A DNA stretch of 64,000 bases from Pseudomonas sp. S31 (GCF_016648105.1 NZ_JACVVE010000015.1:1-64000), one strand, 5' to 3'. Positions 1 to 9,854 are shown, counted from the first letter of the stretch. Notes: generated from the sequence alone by a model not told the origin. Numbers and translations are program-made.

Positions 1-92
1 CTCACTCGGGGCTCCGGGGTTGGGGTAGGGCGGGGAGTTTACGTGACGTGGGGCTGGGGTTCTTGTGCTTTCTTGCGGTGTGAACCTGTACT

Positions 93-125
93 GGCCTCTT
101 CGCGCCGAACCGCCGCGAAGAGGCC
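93..125. repeat. REP-type palindrome upstream of aceK
   Basis: Arms GGCCTCTTCGCG and CGCGAAGAGGCC (12 bp each) flank the short spacer CCGAACCGC. The same spacer core (CGCCGAACCGCCGCG) recurs near 17020 and 20104, so this is a repeated variant of the P. putida REP family. Positions 1-185 hold no gene that I can support. Confidence 0.7.
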
Positions 126-185
126 GGTCGCCACAGCCGAGACCGACTAAGCTGTCCACTCCAGCCTTGCCTCCGAGGCCCCCTC

Positions 186-1901
186 ATGCCCCAGCCCTGG
201 CCCGCCGCCGAGATCGCCCGGCTCATCCTCGACGGCTTCGACAACTACCGCGAACACTTCCGGTGCATCACCCTCGGCGCCCAGGCCCGTTTCGAGCAGG
301 CGCGCTGGCAGGACATCCAGCAGGCGGCGGCTGCGCGTATCAACCTCTATGAAGAGAAGGTGGCCGAGACCAACGGCGGCCTGCGCCAGGCGTTCCCGGA
401 CGAGGTGCTGCTCGACGTGACGCAGTGGCCGCTGGCTAAGAGTGCCTACATCCAGCTGATCGACCTGCGGCTGGACGATGAACTGGCGGAAACCTGGTAC
501 AACTCGCTGTTCTGCAGCCTGTTCAGCCATGACCTGATCAGCGACGGCTGCATGTTCATCCACACGACACGGCCCGCCCTGCGTGCCCACGAACGTGCGG
601 CCCAGACCCGCACCTATCGGCCCGATCCCGGGCTGGATGGCCTGTTGCGGGCGATCCTCGAAGACCACGCGTGCGATGTGCCGTACGCCGACCTGGAAGC
701 GGACCTGGCGCGGCTCGCCGGGCAACTGCGCGACAGCCTGCCCGGCTGGGTCTGCAAGGACCCGGCGCTGGCGGTGGAGCTGTTTTCATCGGTGTTGTAC
801 CGCAACAAGGGGGCCTACCTGGTCGGTCGCCTCTACACCCTGGATGAGCAGTGGCCGCTGGTGATCCCGTTGTTGCACCGCGAAGGCCATGGCATCGAGG
901 CCGACGCGCTGATCACCGACGAGGCCGAGGTGTCGATCATCTTCTCCTTCACCCGCTCCTATTTCATGGTCGATGTGCCGGTGCCCGGTGAGTTCGTCAA
1001 CTTCCTCAAGCGCATCCTGCCGGGCAAGCATATCGCCGAGCTGTACGCTTCGATCGGCTTCTACAAGCACGGCAAGTCTGAGTTCTACCGCGCCCTGATC
1101 AACCACCTGGCCGCCAGCGACGACCGCTTCGTCATCGCGCCGGGGGTACGTGGCATGGTCATGAGCGTGTTCACCCTGCCGGGCTTCAACACCGTGTTCA
1201 AGGTCATCAAGGACCGTTTCTCGCCGTCGAAGACCGTCGACCGCGCCACCGTCATCGACAAGTACCGCCTGGTGAAAAGCGTCGACCGGGTCGGGCGCAT
1301 GGCCGATACCCAGGAGTTCGCCGATTTCCGTTTTCCGCTCGGCAAGTTCGAGCCCGCTTGCCTGGCCGAATTGCTGGAGGTGGCGCCGTCGACCGTGCTG
1401 CTCGAAGGCGACACGGTGCTGATTCGCCACTGCTGGACCGAACGGCGCATGACCCCGCTCAACCTCTACCTGGAGCAGGCCAGCGAGGCCCAGGTGCTGG
1501 AGGCACTGGAGGACTACGGCCTGGCGATCAAGCAACTGGCTGCGGCCAACATCTTCCCCGGGGACATGCTGCTGAAGAACTTCGGCGTTACCCGTCATGG
1601 GCGAGTGGTGTTCTACGACTACGACGAGATCAGCTTCCTGACCGAGGTGAATTTTCGCCATATCCCGCCGCCGCGTTATCCAGAGGACGAGATGTCCGGC
1701 GAGCCGTGGTATTCGATCGGGCCGCACGATGTGTTTCCCGAGGAGTTTCCGCCGTTCCTGTTCGCCGACATGGGGCAGCGGCGGCTGTTCAGCCGTTTGC
1801 ATGGGGAGTTGTATGACGCCGATTACTGGAAGGGGCTGCAGGCGGCGATTCGCGAGGGGAAGGTGATCGATGTGTTTCCGTATCGGCGCAAGGGGCGGTG
1901 A
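186..1901 (+). CDS. aceK: Isocitrate dehydrogenase kinase/phosphatase AceK
   Basis: This bifunctional cytoplasmic enzyme phosphorylates and dephosphorylates isocitrate dehydrogenase and so sets the flux split between the TCA cycle and the glyoxylate shunt. The 571-residue product has the usual AceK length. The glycine-rich nucleotide loop APGVRGMVM is at residues 318-326, the kinase-like lysine follows near 339, and the catalytic and metal-binding stretch KNFGV (464-468) and DYDEI (478-482) is intact. The ATG at 186 starts the family-typical N-terminus. The gene stands alone here, without aceA or aceB beside it, unlike the E. coli aceBAK operon. It is followed by a REP pair and a convergent lipoprotein gene. 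Confidence 0.97.
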   Translation: MPQPWPAAEIARLILDGFDNYREHFRCITLGAQARFEQARWQDIQQAAAARINLYEEKVAETNGGLRQAFPDEVLLDVTQWPLAKSAYIQLIDLRLDDELAETWYNSLFCSLFSHDLISDGCMFIHTTRPALRAHERAAQTRTYRPDPGLDGLLRAILEDHACDVPYADLEADLARLAGQLRDSLPGWVCKDPALAVELFSSVLYRNKGAYLVGRLYTLDEQWPLVIPLLHREGHGIEADALITDEAEVSIIFSFTRSYFMVDVPVPGEFVNFLKRILPGKHIAELYASIGFYKHGKSEFYRALINHLAASDDRFVIAPGVRGMVMSVFTLPGFNTVFKVIKDRFSPSKTVDRATVIDKYRLVKSVDRVGRMADTQEFADFRFPLGKFEPACLAELLEVAPSTVLLEGDTVLIRHCWTERRMTPLNLYLEQASEAQVLEALEDYGLAIKQLAAANIFPGDMLLKNFGVTRHGRVVFYDYDEISFLTEVNFRHIPPPRYPEDEMSGEPWYSIGPHDVFPEEFPPFLFADMGQRRLFSRLHGELYDADYWKGLQAAIREGKVIDVFPYRRKGR

Positions 1902-1917
1902 TTTCGGTTTGCCTGTG

Positions 1918-2012
1918 CCGGCCCTTTCGCGGGTAAACCCGCTCCTACAGGTACTGCACCGTTTTCGGCCACTGTGATCCCCCTGTAGGAGCGGGCTTGC
2001 CCGCGAAGAGGC
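1918..2012. repeat. Inverted REP pair between aceK and the lipoprotein gene
   Basis: Two REP units face each other: TTCGCGGGTAAACCCGCTCC, then after about 40 bp its inverted partner, GGAGCGGGCTTGCCCGCGAA. This arrangement, between convergent genes, is common for P. putida REP elements. Folded RNA could terminate or stabilise both transcripts. Confidence 0.8.
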
Positions 2013-2030
2013 CAGACCTGCCTTGCACCG

Positions 2031-2891
2031 TCACCCCCGCAAACACTTCAACCCACTGAAATCCGCCCGCACCTTGCTCAACCGCTCTTGCAAGAAAAGC
2101 CGCTGCTGCGGTGTGCTCTGCTGCACCAGATCCACCAGCAGGCTACGCGCCTGTGTTTCGGTGTTCTCGTAAGCCGCCCGGTACTGCGTCGTCCACAGGC
2201 TCTCCTTGCGCTGCAGCAAGGTCGCCAGGCGCGGCTCGAAACTGGCATCGTTGCGCTGGTTCATCGCCAACAGCAATTGCTGTTGCCAATGCGCGCGGTT
2301 GGCGATCCATTCGCGATTCTGGTCCCCCAGCGCCTTTGACCAGGCCCGCACACGCTGTTGCTGCACCGGGGTCAGTTCGCCGAACCAGGGCGTCAGGCGT
2401 TTTTCCATGCGCTCGGTGCGCCGGGTGATCTGCTCGGCCAACGGGGTGTCGACGTACTTTTTCTGCCGTTCGCTGATGTCGTCGTGAAAGGCTTCGCGCA
2501 TCTCGGCCACCTGGCTGTCGCTCATGCCACGCAGCAGCTCGGCAGCCGACGGGGTGATCGCCTCGGCCACCCGGCCGATGGCCTGGCGTGCTTCCACGGT
2601 GCGCTGTTGCACGGCCTGGTCGGTCACCTGGCCCTCGGCGACCATGTCGCGCACCCGGTCGAGCCAGTCGAGGTAGCCGGGCAGTTGCGTCTTGCAATGC
2701 CAGGCCAGGTGCTGCTTGAGGCGGTCGTCGAGCAGCGCCTTCTGCTCGCGGTTCATGTCCAGGTAATCGCCCAGCGACCAGGGCACCAGGCGGTCGAGGT
2801 TGCGGTAGGCCAGGTCGATGCGGGTGCAGGCGGCCAGCGCGACGATGAAACCGAGGGCGATGAACAGGGCTTTGGACAGGCGTAGAGGCAT
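2031..2891 (-). CDS. DUF6279 family lipoprotein
   Basis: The predicted lipoprotein has about 286 residues when started at the ATG at 2891. An upstream in-frame start at 2951 would place a polar stretch before the signal peptide, so I prefer 2891. The N-terminus has a basic n-region, a hydrophobic core and the lipobox LAAC with Cys22. The mature part is helical and rich in charged residues and Gln (for example YRNLDRLVPWSL and DYLDMNREQKALL), with no catalytic motif I can see. The family is common in Pseudomonas and has no known function. It is convergent with aceK, with a REP pair between them, and is probably membrane-anchored, facing the periplasm. Confidence 0.85.
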   Translation of the reverse strand: MPLRLSKALFIALGFIVALAACTRIDLAYRNLDRLVPWSLGDYLDMNREQKALLDDRLKQHLAWHCKTQLPGYLDWLDRVRDMVAEGQVTDQAVQQRTVEARQAIGRVAEAITPSAAELLRGMSDSQVAEMREAFHDDISERQKKYVDTPLAEQITRRTERMEKRLTPWFGELTPVQQQRVRAWSKALGDQNREWIANRAHWQQQLLLAMNQRNDASFEPRLATLLQRKESLWTTQYRAAYENTETQARSLLVDLVQQSTPQQRLFLQERLSKVRADFSGLKCLRG

Positions 2892-3022
2892 GTGCGAATC
2901 CTGGCAGGGGCGGGCCAATCGGTAGGCGCAGGGCGCAGCGACGCGGTTCAACCGAATCAGCGGTCGGGCAGCGTGCCGGCTTCAGGTGTAGAATAGCCGC
3001 CTTGTCTTGAGGATCATCGGAA

Positions 3023-3859
3023 ATGGCTCTGCTTGGGCGTTACAACAGTTTGCAAATCGTGAAGCATGTGGAATTCGGCCTGTACCTGGATGGCGGCGCC
3101 GATGGCGAGATCCTGCTGCCCGGGCGTTACATTCCGAAGGACGCGGAAACCGAGGTCGACGACTGGTTGAACGTGTTCATCTACCTGGACAGCGAAGACC
3201 AACTGATCGCCACCACCGAAAAGCCCAAGGTGCAGGTCGGCGAGTTCGCCAGCCTCAAGGTCAAGGACATCAATGGCGCCGGTATCTTCCTCGACTGGGG
3301 CCTGTCCAAGGACCTGCTGATGCCCTACTCGGAAGAGTCGCGCCAGCTGAAGATCGGCGACTACTGCGTGGTCCACGCCTACCTCGACAAGCGCACCCGG
3401 CGTATCACTGCCACCTCGCGCCTGGACCGCTACCTGGACCGCACCCCGGCCGACTACCAGGCCGGCCAGCCGGTGCAACTGCTGGTTGCGGGCGAGACGC
3501 CCATGGGCTTCAAGGCGATCATCAACAACCGCCACTGGGGCCTGATCCACAAGAACGAGGTGTTCAAGTTCCTGCGTTCGGGCATGCATGTGGACGGTTT
3601 CATCAAGGAAGTGCGTCATGACGGCAAGATCGCCCTGAGCCTGCAGCCGGTGGGCCAGGCGCTGGGCGATGACCTTCAGGCTCGCATCCTGGCACGCCTT
3701 GAGGCCGAAGGCGGAGTGCTGCCGGTCTGCGACAAGAGCGCCCCGGAAGTGATCAGCCAGATGTTCAATGTCAGCAAGGGCAACTTCAAGAAGGCCATTG
3801 GCGGGTTGTTCAAGCAGGGCCGCATCGTCATCCATGACGACCGGATCGAAAAGGCCTGA
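3023..3859 (+). CDS. CvfB-like S1 RNA-binding protein
   Basis: The 278-residue product matches the CvfB/YitL family. Its N-terminal half holds S1-like beta-barrel modules (residues about 4-60 and 70-130, with VKHVEFGLYLDGG and GAGIFLDWGL). A further S1 unit follows at about 150-210, and a winged-helix-like C-terminus has the segment MFNVSKGNFKKAIGGLFKQG. The family binds RNA; in Staphylococcus it affects virulence gene expression, and its role in Pseudomonas is not defined. The ATG at 3023 gives the family N-terminus MALLGRYN. The stop codon abuts that of the convergent next gene. Confidence 0.85.
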   Translation: MALLGRYNSLQIVKHVEFGLYLDGGADGEILLPGRYIPKDAETEVDDWLNVFIYLDSEDQLIATTEKPKVQVGEFASLKVKDINGAGIFLDWGLSKDLLMPYSEESRQLKIGDYCVVHAYLDKRTRRITATSRLDRYLDRTPADYQAGQPVQLLVAGETPMGFKAIINNRHWGLIHKNEVFKFLRSGMHVDGFIKEVRHDGKIALSLQPVGQALGDDLQARILARLEAEGGVLPVCDKSAPEVISQMFNVSKGNFKKAIGGLFKQGRIVIHDDRIEKA

Positions 3860-3867
3860 TCAGGCCT
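3852..3867. terminator. Palindrome spanning two abutting convergent stop codons
   Basis: AGGCCTGATCAGGCCT is a perfect 16-base palindrome. Its centre TGA|TCA is the stop of the S1 protein gene and, read on the other strand, the stop of the next gene. No T tract follows, so a termination role is only possible. Confidence 0.4.
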
Positions 3868-4240
3868 GCACGAACGTCTTGAAGTCCAGCTGTTCGCCAC
3901 CCGGACGGGTGTCGCGCAGCAGCGAGTCGCGGTCGGCGCTCAGTGCCAGGCTGATGGTCGAGCGGCGCTTGCCAGGGTTGCGCACTTCCATCTGCTCCTG
4001 GTGGGCCTTGAGGAAGTTGGTCGGCACCTTCAGGTGTTGCAGTTCGTCGCTTTCCGGGGTGTGCAGCAGCAGGTTGACCCAGTCGGGCTGGCCCTTGCGC
4101 AGCAGCGCCACCGGCACCTCGAACCACCACAGGTTGCGCTTGGGGTCGAGGATGGCGAACAGGGTGTTGGCGCTGGTCAGCACCGGTTTTGCCAGCGCTT
4201 CGTTACGCCGGGCGATGGCGGCGGGTTTGTCGAGTTTCAT
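3860..4240 (-). CDS. Conserved hypothetical protein
   Basis: The product is a 126-residue cytoplasmic protein with no signal peptide or membrane segment. It contains LFAILDPKRNLWWFEVPVALL and, near the C-terminus, STISLALSADRDSLLRD. I do not recognise a family with an assigned function; the impression is of a small alpha/beta protein conserved in Pseudomonas. It is transcribed towards the S1 gene and ends exactly where that gene ends. No catalytic motif is evident. Confidence 0.75.
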   Translation of the reverse strand: MKLDKPAAIARRNEALAKPVLTSANTLFAILDPKRNLWWFEVPVALLRKGQPDWVNLLLHTPESDELQHLKVPTNFLKAHQEQMEVRNPGKRRSTISLALSADRDSLLRDTRPGGEQLDFKTFVQA

Positions 4241-4313
4241 GCAGGTTCCTGCGGGTTGACGCTTGATTAGGGCTGCATTGTGAGGGGTGGCAGCGGGCGC
4301 GGCAAGGCTTCAG

Positions 4314-4346
4314 GGCCTCTTCGCGGGGCAAGCCCGCGAAAGGGCC
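4314..4346. repeat. REP palindrome
   Basis: The hairpin GGCCTCTTCGCGGGGCAAGC with CCGCGAAAGGGCC lies between the hypothetical gene and the 3' end of the beta-helix gene. Confidence 0.65.
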
Positions 4347-4353
4347 AGCAGCC

Positions 4354-5826
4354 TTAACGCCGAACCGGCAGGCTCAACTCGGAAGTGGCGCCGTCGGCGG
4401 TGGTCACCGTCGCGGTGAAGCTGTTCAACCCAGCGGCATTGTCCAATGGCTGGGCAAATTGCGCCTGGCCTTTGGCATCACTGTTCACCAGCACTTCGCC
4501 CAGGTATCGCTCGGCCTCGGTCGCATTGGCTTCGGCATTGCCGAACAGTTCGATGCGCAGCAGGCTCGACGCCGGCCCTTGCACCTCGCCACGTAGCACA
4601 TTGCCGTCCAGCGCCAGCAGCCTTGGCGCCTGCTGGTTGTGGTTGGGCAGCGGCTGGCAGGGCTTGGGCTCGCCATTGCCGTCGCAGATGATCGCCTGGT
4701 CCTTCTTCGCCAGCTCCGCCCCGACCCCGCGTGAACCCACATACAGCGCATGGGCCTGGGCAGGCACGCCGAAGACGATGGCGCCGGTGCGCTGGTCCGG
4801 CACGCACGAGCCACCGGCTTCGCAGCGGCGGATGTCCTTGCTGTTGTCCCAGATGCGGTTGCCGCTCAGGCGCGTGGCGGTGATGTCTGGCTCGGGGCGC
4901 AGTGCCACGCCGATGCGGTTGCCGTGGATCAGGTTGCCGTCGAGCATGTTGCCCTCGCCGGTGACGCTGACGCCGATCGAGTTGCCAGTGAAGGTGTTCG
5001 CGCCCAGGTAGTTGCGCTTGCCCCAGTTGATCTGCAGGCCGTCGGAGTAGTTTTCGAAGCGGTTGCGCACCACGCTGTTGTCGTTGCCCAGGAGAATCTC
5101 GATGCCCTGGGACGGCTCCGGGTTGGCCTCGGTGGAGCGGAACAGGTTGTCGGCGACCAGGTTGAACGCAGCGCCGCGGGTCAGTTCAAGGCCGTCGCCA
5201 TTGTCGATCAACTGGTTGCGCAGCACCTTGTTGTTGATCGTGGTGGTGGCGGTGGGGGTGCCCGCGCCATCGTCGCCGGTGAGCATGATCCCGGCACCGC
5301 CCTTGTTGGCGACGATGCGGTTGTCCTCGATGACGTTGTTGCTGGCGCGGTTGACCAGGATGCCGATGCAGAAGTTGCGTACTTCCAGGCCGCTCAGGTG
5401 CACGCCCTGGGTGTCGCGCAGCACCAGGCCGGGGTTGGTGGTGGTGCGCACATTGGTGCCGAACTGGCCGGGCAGCGCGCCTGGGCATGTGCGCACGCCC
5501 TGGTCCTTGATGTAGGCCGAGCCGTCGATGGCGATGTACTGGCCGTCACGTGCCCAGGGCAGGCCGGTGATGCGCACTGGGCCCTTGATTTCCGGCAGCG
5601 CTCGGCTCGGGCGAATGACGTACGGCGCCTGGCCGACGGCGGCGATCTCGATGCGATAGCGGCCAGGCTCGCGGTTGCTGGTCTCGATGGCCCAGCGCAG
5701 GCTGCCAGGTTTGTCGTCATCGGCGTAGTGGTCGACGCGCAGGGTTTGCTCGCCAGTGGCTTGGCCGGCGAGTGCAGGCAAGGGAAGCAGCGGCAGCAAG
5801 GCCGCGAACAGAGGTATCAGACGCAT
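4354..5826 (-). CDS. Secreted right-handed parallel beta-helix protein
   Basis: The product has 490 residues with a clear signal peptide (MRLIPLFAALLPLLPLPALA, cleavage after ALA). Repeating rungs such as NNVIEDNRIV, NKVLRNQLIDN, NSVVRNRFEN and NMLDGNLIHGNRIGVAL form a NosD/pectate-lyase-like parallel beta-helix over about residues 120-340. A C-terminal domain of about 100 residues looks beta-sandwich-like. Such proteins bind or cleave polysaccharide, or serve as surface scaffolds. No catalytic residues can be assigned here, so the substrate is unknown. It is exported, to the periplasm or beyond. About 245 bp lie between it and csbD, in which I see nothing definite. Confidence 0.85.
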   Translation of the reverse strand: MRLIPLFAALLPLLPLPALAGQATGEQTLRVDHYADDDKPGSLRWAIETSNREPGRYRIEIAAVGQAPYVIRPSRALPEIKGPVRITGLPWARDGQYIAIDGSAYIKDQGVRTCPGALPGQFGTNVRTTTNPGLVLRDTQGVHLSGLEVRNFCIGILVNRASNNVIEDNRIVANKGGAGIMLTGDDGAGTPTATTTINNKVLRNQLIDNGDGLELTRGAAFNLVADNLFRSTEANPEPSQGIEILLGNDNSVVRNRFENYSDGLQINWGKRNYLGANTFTGNSIGVSVTGEGNMLDGNLIHGNRIGVALRPEPDITATRLSGNRIWDNSKDIRRCEAGGSCVPDQRTGAIVFGVPAQAHALYVGSRGVGAELAKKDQAIICDGNGEPKPCQPLPNHNQQAPRLLALDGNVLRGEVQGPASSLLRIELFGNAEANATEAERYLGEVLVNSDAKGQAQFAQPLDNAAGLNSFTATVTTADGATSELSLPVRR

Positions 5827-6071
5827 GTGTGCGGGTATCCAGAAGCTGTTGTTCTTGTAGGGTGGCAGCCTGCATGGGGCGGCCTTTTGCCGGGGATACT
5901 AGGGCAGCCGCCGCCGATGGGGCAGAGGTCCAGGGCCAATTCGGTGCGGTATTCGCCCGCTGATTTACCGTTCGGCTTCTGCGCGCAAAACCTTTTGAAA
6001 CTCCTGGCGCGGGCCTCCGGTCCACCGACTGTCGACACGGTTCCCCGTGTCTCGATTACAGGAGATTCGCC

Positions 6072-6251
6072 ATGAGCGGCACCAAAGACAAAGCGAAAGG
6101 CTTGGCCAACGAAGCGATTGGTAACGTCAAGCAGGGCGTCGGCAAGGTGACCGACAACGACAAGCTGCGCGCCGAGGGCAAGGCCCAGGAACTCAAGGGC
6201 GAGGCGCAGCAGGTCAAGGGTGACATCAAGGATGCGGTGAAGAAGCCTTGA
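6072..6251 (+). CDS. CsbD family stress-response protein
   Basis: This 59-residue protein begins [20 protein letters not shown], the typical CsbD-like opening. It is highly charged, helical and rich in Lys, Glu and Gln. CsbD proteins are abundant, hydrophilic and stress-induced, with no settled biochemical role. The start codon follows AGGAGATTCGCC, a good ribosome-binding site (AGGAG). It is monocistronic, with a REP hairpin just downstream. Confidence 0.9.
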   Translation: MSGTKDKAKGLANEAIGNVKQGVGKVTDNDKLRAEGKAQELKGEAQQVKGDIKDAVKKP

Positions 6252-6269
6252 TCTGAGGTGGCCTGTGCT

Positions 6270-6301
6270 GGCCTTTTCGCGGGCTTGGCCGCGAAGAGGC
6301 C
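6270..6301. repeat. REP palindrome downstream of csbD
   Basis: The arms GGCCTTTTCGCGG and CCGCGAAGAGGCC surround a six-base loop. It may also act as the 3' stabilising hairpin of the csbD message. Confidence 0.65.
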
Positions 6302-6410
6302 GGTGCAGGAATATGTGGGCATTTTCCTAAAGTAGCCAGGGAGCAGCACATCGAAGCCGTGGTCTATTAGACTGGACCGTACGACCGATCAAGCGGCGAA
6401 AGGAGACGCT

Positions 6411-7379
6411 ATGATTTTTTCCGCCCTGCAGGGCCTGCCCTTGCACCGCGTGCTGGTGCGCACCGTCAAGGAATTTCTCGACGACGAGATGTCCACCTAT
6501 GCCTCCGCACTGGCGTACCAGATGCTGTTTTCGCTGTTTCCCTTCCTCTTGTTCCTGATCGCCTTGATCGGCTTCCTGCACCTTCCGGACTTCTTCTCCT
6601 GGCTGCGCCTGCAGTCGGAGCTGGTGCTGCCGCCGCAGGCGCTGGAGCAGGTCAACCCAGTGATCGACCAGTTGCAGCAATCCAAGGGTGGGCTGCTGTC
6701 GGTAGGTATCGTGATCGCGCTGTGGACCGCCTCGGCCGGTGTGCGGTTGATGATGAGCGCGATGAACGCTGCCTACGATGTGCCAGAGGGACGGCCGGTA
6801 TGGAAGCGGATCCCCTTGTCGATTTTCTACACCGTGGGCCTGGCCGGCATGCTCCTGGCTGCGGCGGCGCTGATGGTGCTGGGGCCTCAGGTGATGGAAT
6901 GGATCGCCTCGCAGATTGGCATGCAGGAGGTCATCGTCACGGTATGGACCATCGTGCGCTGGCCGGCGATCATCTTCTTGCTGATGGTCGCCGTGGCACT
7001 GATGTACTACGTGATGCCCGATGTTAAGCAGAAGTTTCGCTTCATCACGCCAGGCTCGGTACTGGCGGTGGTGGTATGGATCATCGCCTCGCTGGGCTTT
7101 GCCTACTACGTGAAGACCTTTGCCGACTACAACGCCATGTATGGCAGTATTGGTGCGATCATCGTGCTGCTGTTGTACTTCTATATCTCCGCCGCCGTGT
7201 TGCTGCTCGGCGCGGAGATGAACGCGGTGATCGAACACATGTCCGCCGAGGGCAAGAACCCCGGTGAAAGGGACGTCGGCGAGCCCGCCGAGCATGGCCG
7301 TACCGTGCTGGGTCATGAACAGCCTGCGACGGAGCCTGAGCCGAGCCGTGCGCCATCTTCAGAGCCAAACCCGCGATGA
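6411..7379 (+). CDS. YihY/BrkB family inner-membrane protein
   Basis: The 322-residue product carries several membrane helices between residues about 30 and 280 (for example [15 protein letters not shown] and [20 protein letters not shown]). It shows the family signatures [18 protein letters not shown] near the start and GAEMNA near the end. The hydrophilic C-tail is rich in Pro and Glu. YihY was once called RNase BN, an assignment later corrected, and its function remains unclear; a transporter-like role is inferred. Its last codons overlap the start of def by 4 bp, so the two are probably co-translated. Confidence 0.9.
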   Translation: MIFSALQGLPLHRVLVRTVKEFLDDEMSTYASALAYQMLFSLFPFLLFLIALIGFLHLPDFFSWLRLQSELVLPPQALEQVNPVIDQLQQSKGGLLSVGIVIALWTASAGVRLMMSAMNAAYDVPEGRPVWKRIPLSIFYTVGLAGMLLAAAALMVLGPQVMEWIASQIGMQEVIVTVWTIVRWPAIIFLLMVAVALMYYVMPDVKQKFRFITPGSVLAVVVWIIASLGFAYYVKTFADYNAMYGSIGAIIVLLLYFYISAAVLLLGAEMNAVIEHMSAEGKNPGERDVGEPAEHGRTVLGHEQPATEPEPSRAPSSEPNPR

Positions 7380-7912
7380 TCCGTGACATCTTGAAAATGG
7401 GTGACGAGCGTCTGCTGCGCATCGCCCCACCAGTGCCCGACCACCTGATCGGCAGCGCCGAGTTGCAGGCGTTGATCGACGACATGTTCGAAACCATGCA
7501 CCACGTCGGCGGCGTCGGCCTGGCTGCGCCGCAGGTCGGTATCGACCTGCAACTGGTGATCTTCGGCTTCGAGCGCAGCGAGCGCTACCCTGACGCACCA
7601 CCGGTGCCGCAGACCATCCTGCTCAACCCGGCGATCACGCCGCTGTCCACCGAGATCGAGGAAGGCTGGGAGGGCTGCCTGTCGGTGCCCGGGCTGCGTG
7701 GTGTGGTGCCGCGCTACAAACACATCAGCTACGCCGGCATCGACCCGCAGGGCAACGCGATCAACCGCTTTGCCGACGGCTTCCATGCCCGGGTGGTGCA
7801 GCACGAGTGCGATCATCTGATCGGGCGGCTGTATCCCTCGCGGATCCAGGACTTCGCCAAGTTCGGCTATACCGAGGTGCTGTTCCCCGGCTTGGATGCC
7901 AGCGACGATTGA
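7376..7912 (+). CDS. def: Peptide deformylase
   Basis: This metalloenzyme removes the N-formyl group from nascent proteins. The 178-residue product has all three family motifs: GVGLAAPQ (46-53), EGCLSVP (99-105, metal-binding Cys101) and HECDH (143-147, two metal His and the catalytic Glu). Its start overlaps the end of the yihY-type gene by 4 bp. It is not the housekeeping fmt-linked locus: no fmt lies beside it, so it is probably a second Pdf paralogue. Its 3' end overlaps the convergent GNAT gene by 46 bp. Confidence 0.93.
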   Translation: MIRDILKMGDERLLRIAPPVPDHLIGSAELQALIDDMFETMHHVGGVGLAAPQVGIDLQLVIFGFERSERYPDAPPVPQTILLNPAITPLSTEIEEGWEGCLSVPGLRGVVPRYKHISYAGIDPQGNAINRFADGFHARVVQHECDHLIGRLYPSRIQDFAKFGYTEVLFPGLDASDD

Positions 7913-8316
7913 TCCCGCTGCAACGCCACCAGGCGCTTGCTCCGTTGGTAGCGCGCCAGGCGCGCGGCCAACGCTTCAGGTAGCGTCGCCGCCGCGCTGA
8001 AGCCCAGGCGTTGGTAGAAGGCTGCCAGGTCCGGATGGCAGAACAGCCAGGTAGGCGCTTGGCGGCGTGCCAGCGCCGCCTCCACCAGGCACGTGGCGAC
8101 GCCTTGGCCCCGCAGCGCAGGAGCCACCAGCAGTCCGGTCAGCCAATACCCCTCGCCAACGCTCGACAGGCTCAAGCCGGCAATGATGCCTGGCGCGCGC
8201 GCTACCCAGCGTTCGCCGTCGCTGGCGGCGCGCATGCGCGAGCCGTGCTGGCGATAGAAGTGATCGAGCAGGCGAGCCTCGGTGGCACTCAAGAGGGAAC
8301 AGTGGGGTACGGTCAT
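7867..8316 (-). CDS. GNAT family N-acetyltransferase
   Basis: Started at the ATG at 8316 the product has about 149 residues; the frame continues upstream to 8400 but without family character. The acetyl-CoA loop region reads [21 protein letters not shown], a standard GNAT motif A (RGQGVA), and the C-terminal part has AFYQRLGFS. The substrate is unknown. The gene overlaps def tail to tail. Confidence 0.85.
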   Translation of the reverse strand: MTVPHCSLLSATEARLLDHFYRQHGSRMRAASDGERWVARAPGIIAGLSLSSVGEGYWLTGLLVAPALRGQGVATCLVEAALARRQAPTWLFCHPDLAAFYQRLGFSAAATLPEALAARLARYQRSKRLVALQRDQSSLASKPGNSTSV

Positions 8317-8558
8317 GGGGAACGAGGCTGGGAAACGGTCCTGGGTTGTCGCAGATTGTTGCAAATCACGCAAGGCTGAATAACTGACTTTGGGGTTCAA
8401 CTATTTTGGTCGGGGAGTAGAATTTACTCATCCCCACGCAGTATGACGAAGCGGGATCGGTACTTCGTGTCATCGTCGCAGTGATGACAACTTCTCCGCG
8501 CCTACCACGGCTACAGAAGTCAATCGATCAGCTTGATTGCTTTAGCAGGCCAAACTCC

Positions 8559-8816
8559 ATGAAACCATTACTGATTCTTGCATTGGTCGGTATGTCCTCG
8601 TTCGCCCTTGCCGATGAGGCCGCACCCGTCTCCACCCAGCCAGTGGTCCAGCAGTACGACTACTCCATGAACCTGGACATCAAACGGGTGATCAACCTGT
8701 CGACCATCCCCAATGTCTGTGAAGTGGTGCCGGCGACCATGACCTATGAAGACCACCAAGGCCAGGTGCATACCATCCAGTACCGAGCCATGGGCGAGGG
8801 CTGCCAGCAGGGCTGA
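8559..8816 (+). CDS. DUF2790 domain small secreted protein
   Basis: This 85-residue protein has a signal peptide (MKPLLILALVGMSSFALA). The mature part, with YDYSMNLDIKRVI and a C-terminal pair of cysteines, matches DUF2790, a Pseudomonas-specific periplasmic family. I chose the ATG at 8559 because it starts the signal peptide; the frame opens earlier at 8481. The 240 bp upstream contain the imperfect dyad ATGACGAAG...CTTCGTGTCAT, which may be regulatory. No function is established. Confidence 0.85.
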   Translation: MKPLLILALVGMSSFALADEAAPVSTQPVVQQYDYSMNLDIKRVINLSTIPNVCEVVPATMTYEDHQGQVHTIQYRAMGEGCQQG

Positions 8817-9039
8817 TCCCTGCGTTGCCCGATCGGCCCCCGTGGCTGGCGACTCGCTGTTCGAGACGCCGGCACGGGGGCCGAGTCGTTTTGATGTGAG
8901 CAAAAAGATTGCTTCGATGCAGTCTGCACCATCGAAAAAGATAGCCAGACTGTCGATTCCATCAAACCCCGTTCGACCATGAGATGAAAGCGCAGGCAAT
9001 CCCTGCGCCCACACCTCATCACCGAGCGGAGAACGCCCC

Positions 9040-9465
9040 ATGAACACCGCAGTCGAAACCGAGATCCGTCAACTGATCGAGCGCTGGATGCAGGCCGTGC
9101 GCGACCGGGACATCCAGGCCATCACCGCCCCCTATGCCGACGATATCGTCGCCTTCGACGCCATCGCCGCCCTGCAATTCAAGGGCAAGGCCGTCTACCA
9201 GAAGCATTGGGAAATGTGCATGGGGTTTTGCACCGGCCCCATGGTGTTCGAGCAGGCCGAGCTGACCGTGCACGCCGACGGCGACCTGGCGCTGGCCCAC
9301 TGGCTCAACCGCTGTGGGCCTGCTGATGACGAGAGCCAGTGCGGCTTCATGCGCGCAACCGTGGGCTACCGCAGGACTGCAGGGCAATGGCAGGTGATCC
9401 ACGAGCATTGGTCGGCGCCGTTCGACATGGAAACGCAAAAAGCACGCTTCGATCTCAAACCCTGA
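9040..9465 (+). CDS. SnoaL-like/YybH family nuclear transport factor 2 fold protein
   Basis: The 141-residue protein has the NTF2-like pattern: the helix EIRQLIERWMQAVRDRDIQAI, then YADDIVAFDAI, then strands ending GQWQVIHEHWSAPFD. The SgcJ/YybH branch often accompanies ECF sigma factor modules. It is the first gene of a probable four-gene operon, 44 bp before the YCII gene, and ends three genes before the sigma factor. A ligand or small enzymatic role is inferred only. Confidence 0.85.
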   Translation: MNTAVETEIRQLIERWMQAVRDRDIQAITAPYADDIVAFDAIAALQFKGKAVYQKHWEMCMGFCTGPMVFEQAELTVHADGDLALAHWLNRCGPADDESQCGFMRATVGYRRTAGQWQVIHEHWSAPFDMETQKARFDLKP

Positions 9466-9509
9466 GCGGCTATCGCCAAACGCACTTTGCCAATGCCCTG
9501 GAGACGACG

Positions 9510-9854
9510 ATGAAATACCTGTGCCTGGTCTATTGTGACGAAGGGCTGCTGCACAGCCTGCCGGACAGCCCTGAAGATGCCGAATGCATGGCCTACGCCG
9601 AAAGCCTGCAGGGCTCCGGGCGCATGCTCGCCGCCGAAGCGCTCAAGCCGGTGCAGACCGCCACCACGGTGCGGCTGCGCGCTGGGCGCATGAGCCTGAC
9701 CGATGGCCCATTTGCCGAAACCAAGGAACAGCTGGCGGGGTTCTACCTGATCGATGCGCGCGACCTCAACGAGGCGCTGAACATCGCCAGGGGCATCCCT
9801 GCGGCGCGGGTTGGTAGCGTCGAGGTGCGGCCGGTGCGAGAACTGCAACCCTGA
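9510..9854 (+). CDS. YCII-related (DGPF) domain protein
   Basis: This 114-residue protein carries the DGPF signature in SLTDGPFAETKEQLAGFYLI, followed by a helix and the terminal strand VGSVEVRPVREL. DGPF proteins are the classic partner of ECF42-type sigma factors, and one lies two genes downstream. Their activity is unknown; the fold resembles small dimeric alpha/beta barrel proteins. The ATG at 9510 follows GGAGACGACG, a sensible ribosome-binding site; the longer frame from 9339 overlaps the previous gene and is not used. Confidence 0.9.
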   Translation: MKYLCLVYCDEGLLHSLPDSPEDAECMAYAESLQGSGRMLAAEALKPVQTATTVRLRAGRMSLTDGPFAETKEQLAGFYLIDARDLNEALNIARGIPAARVGSVEVRPVRELQP

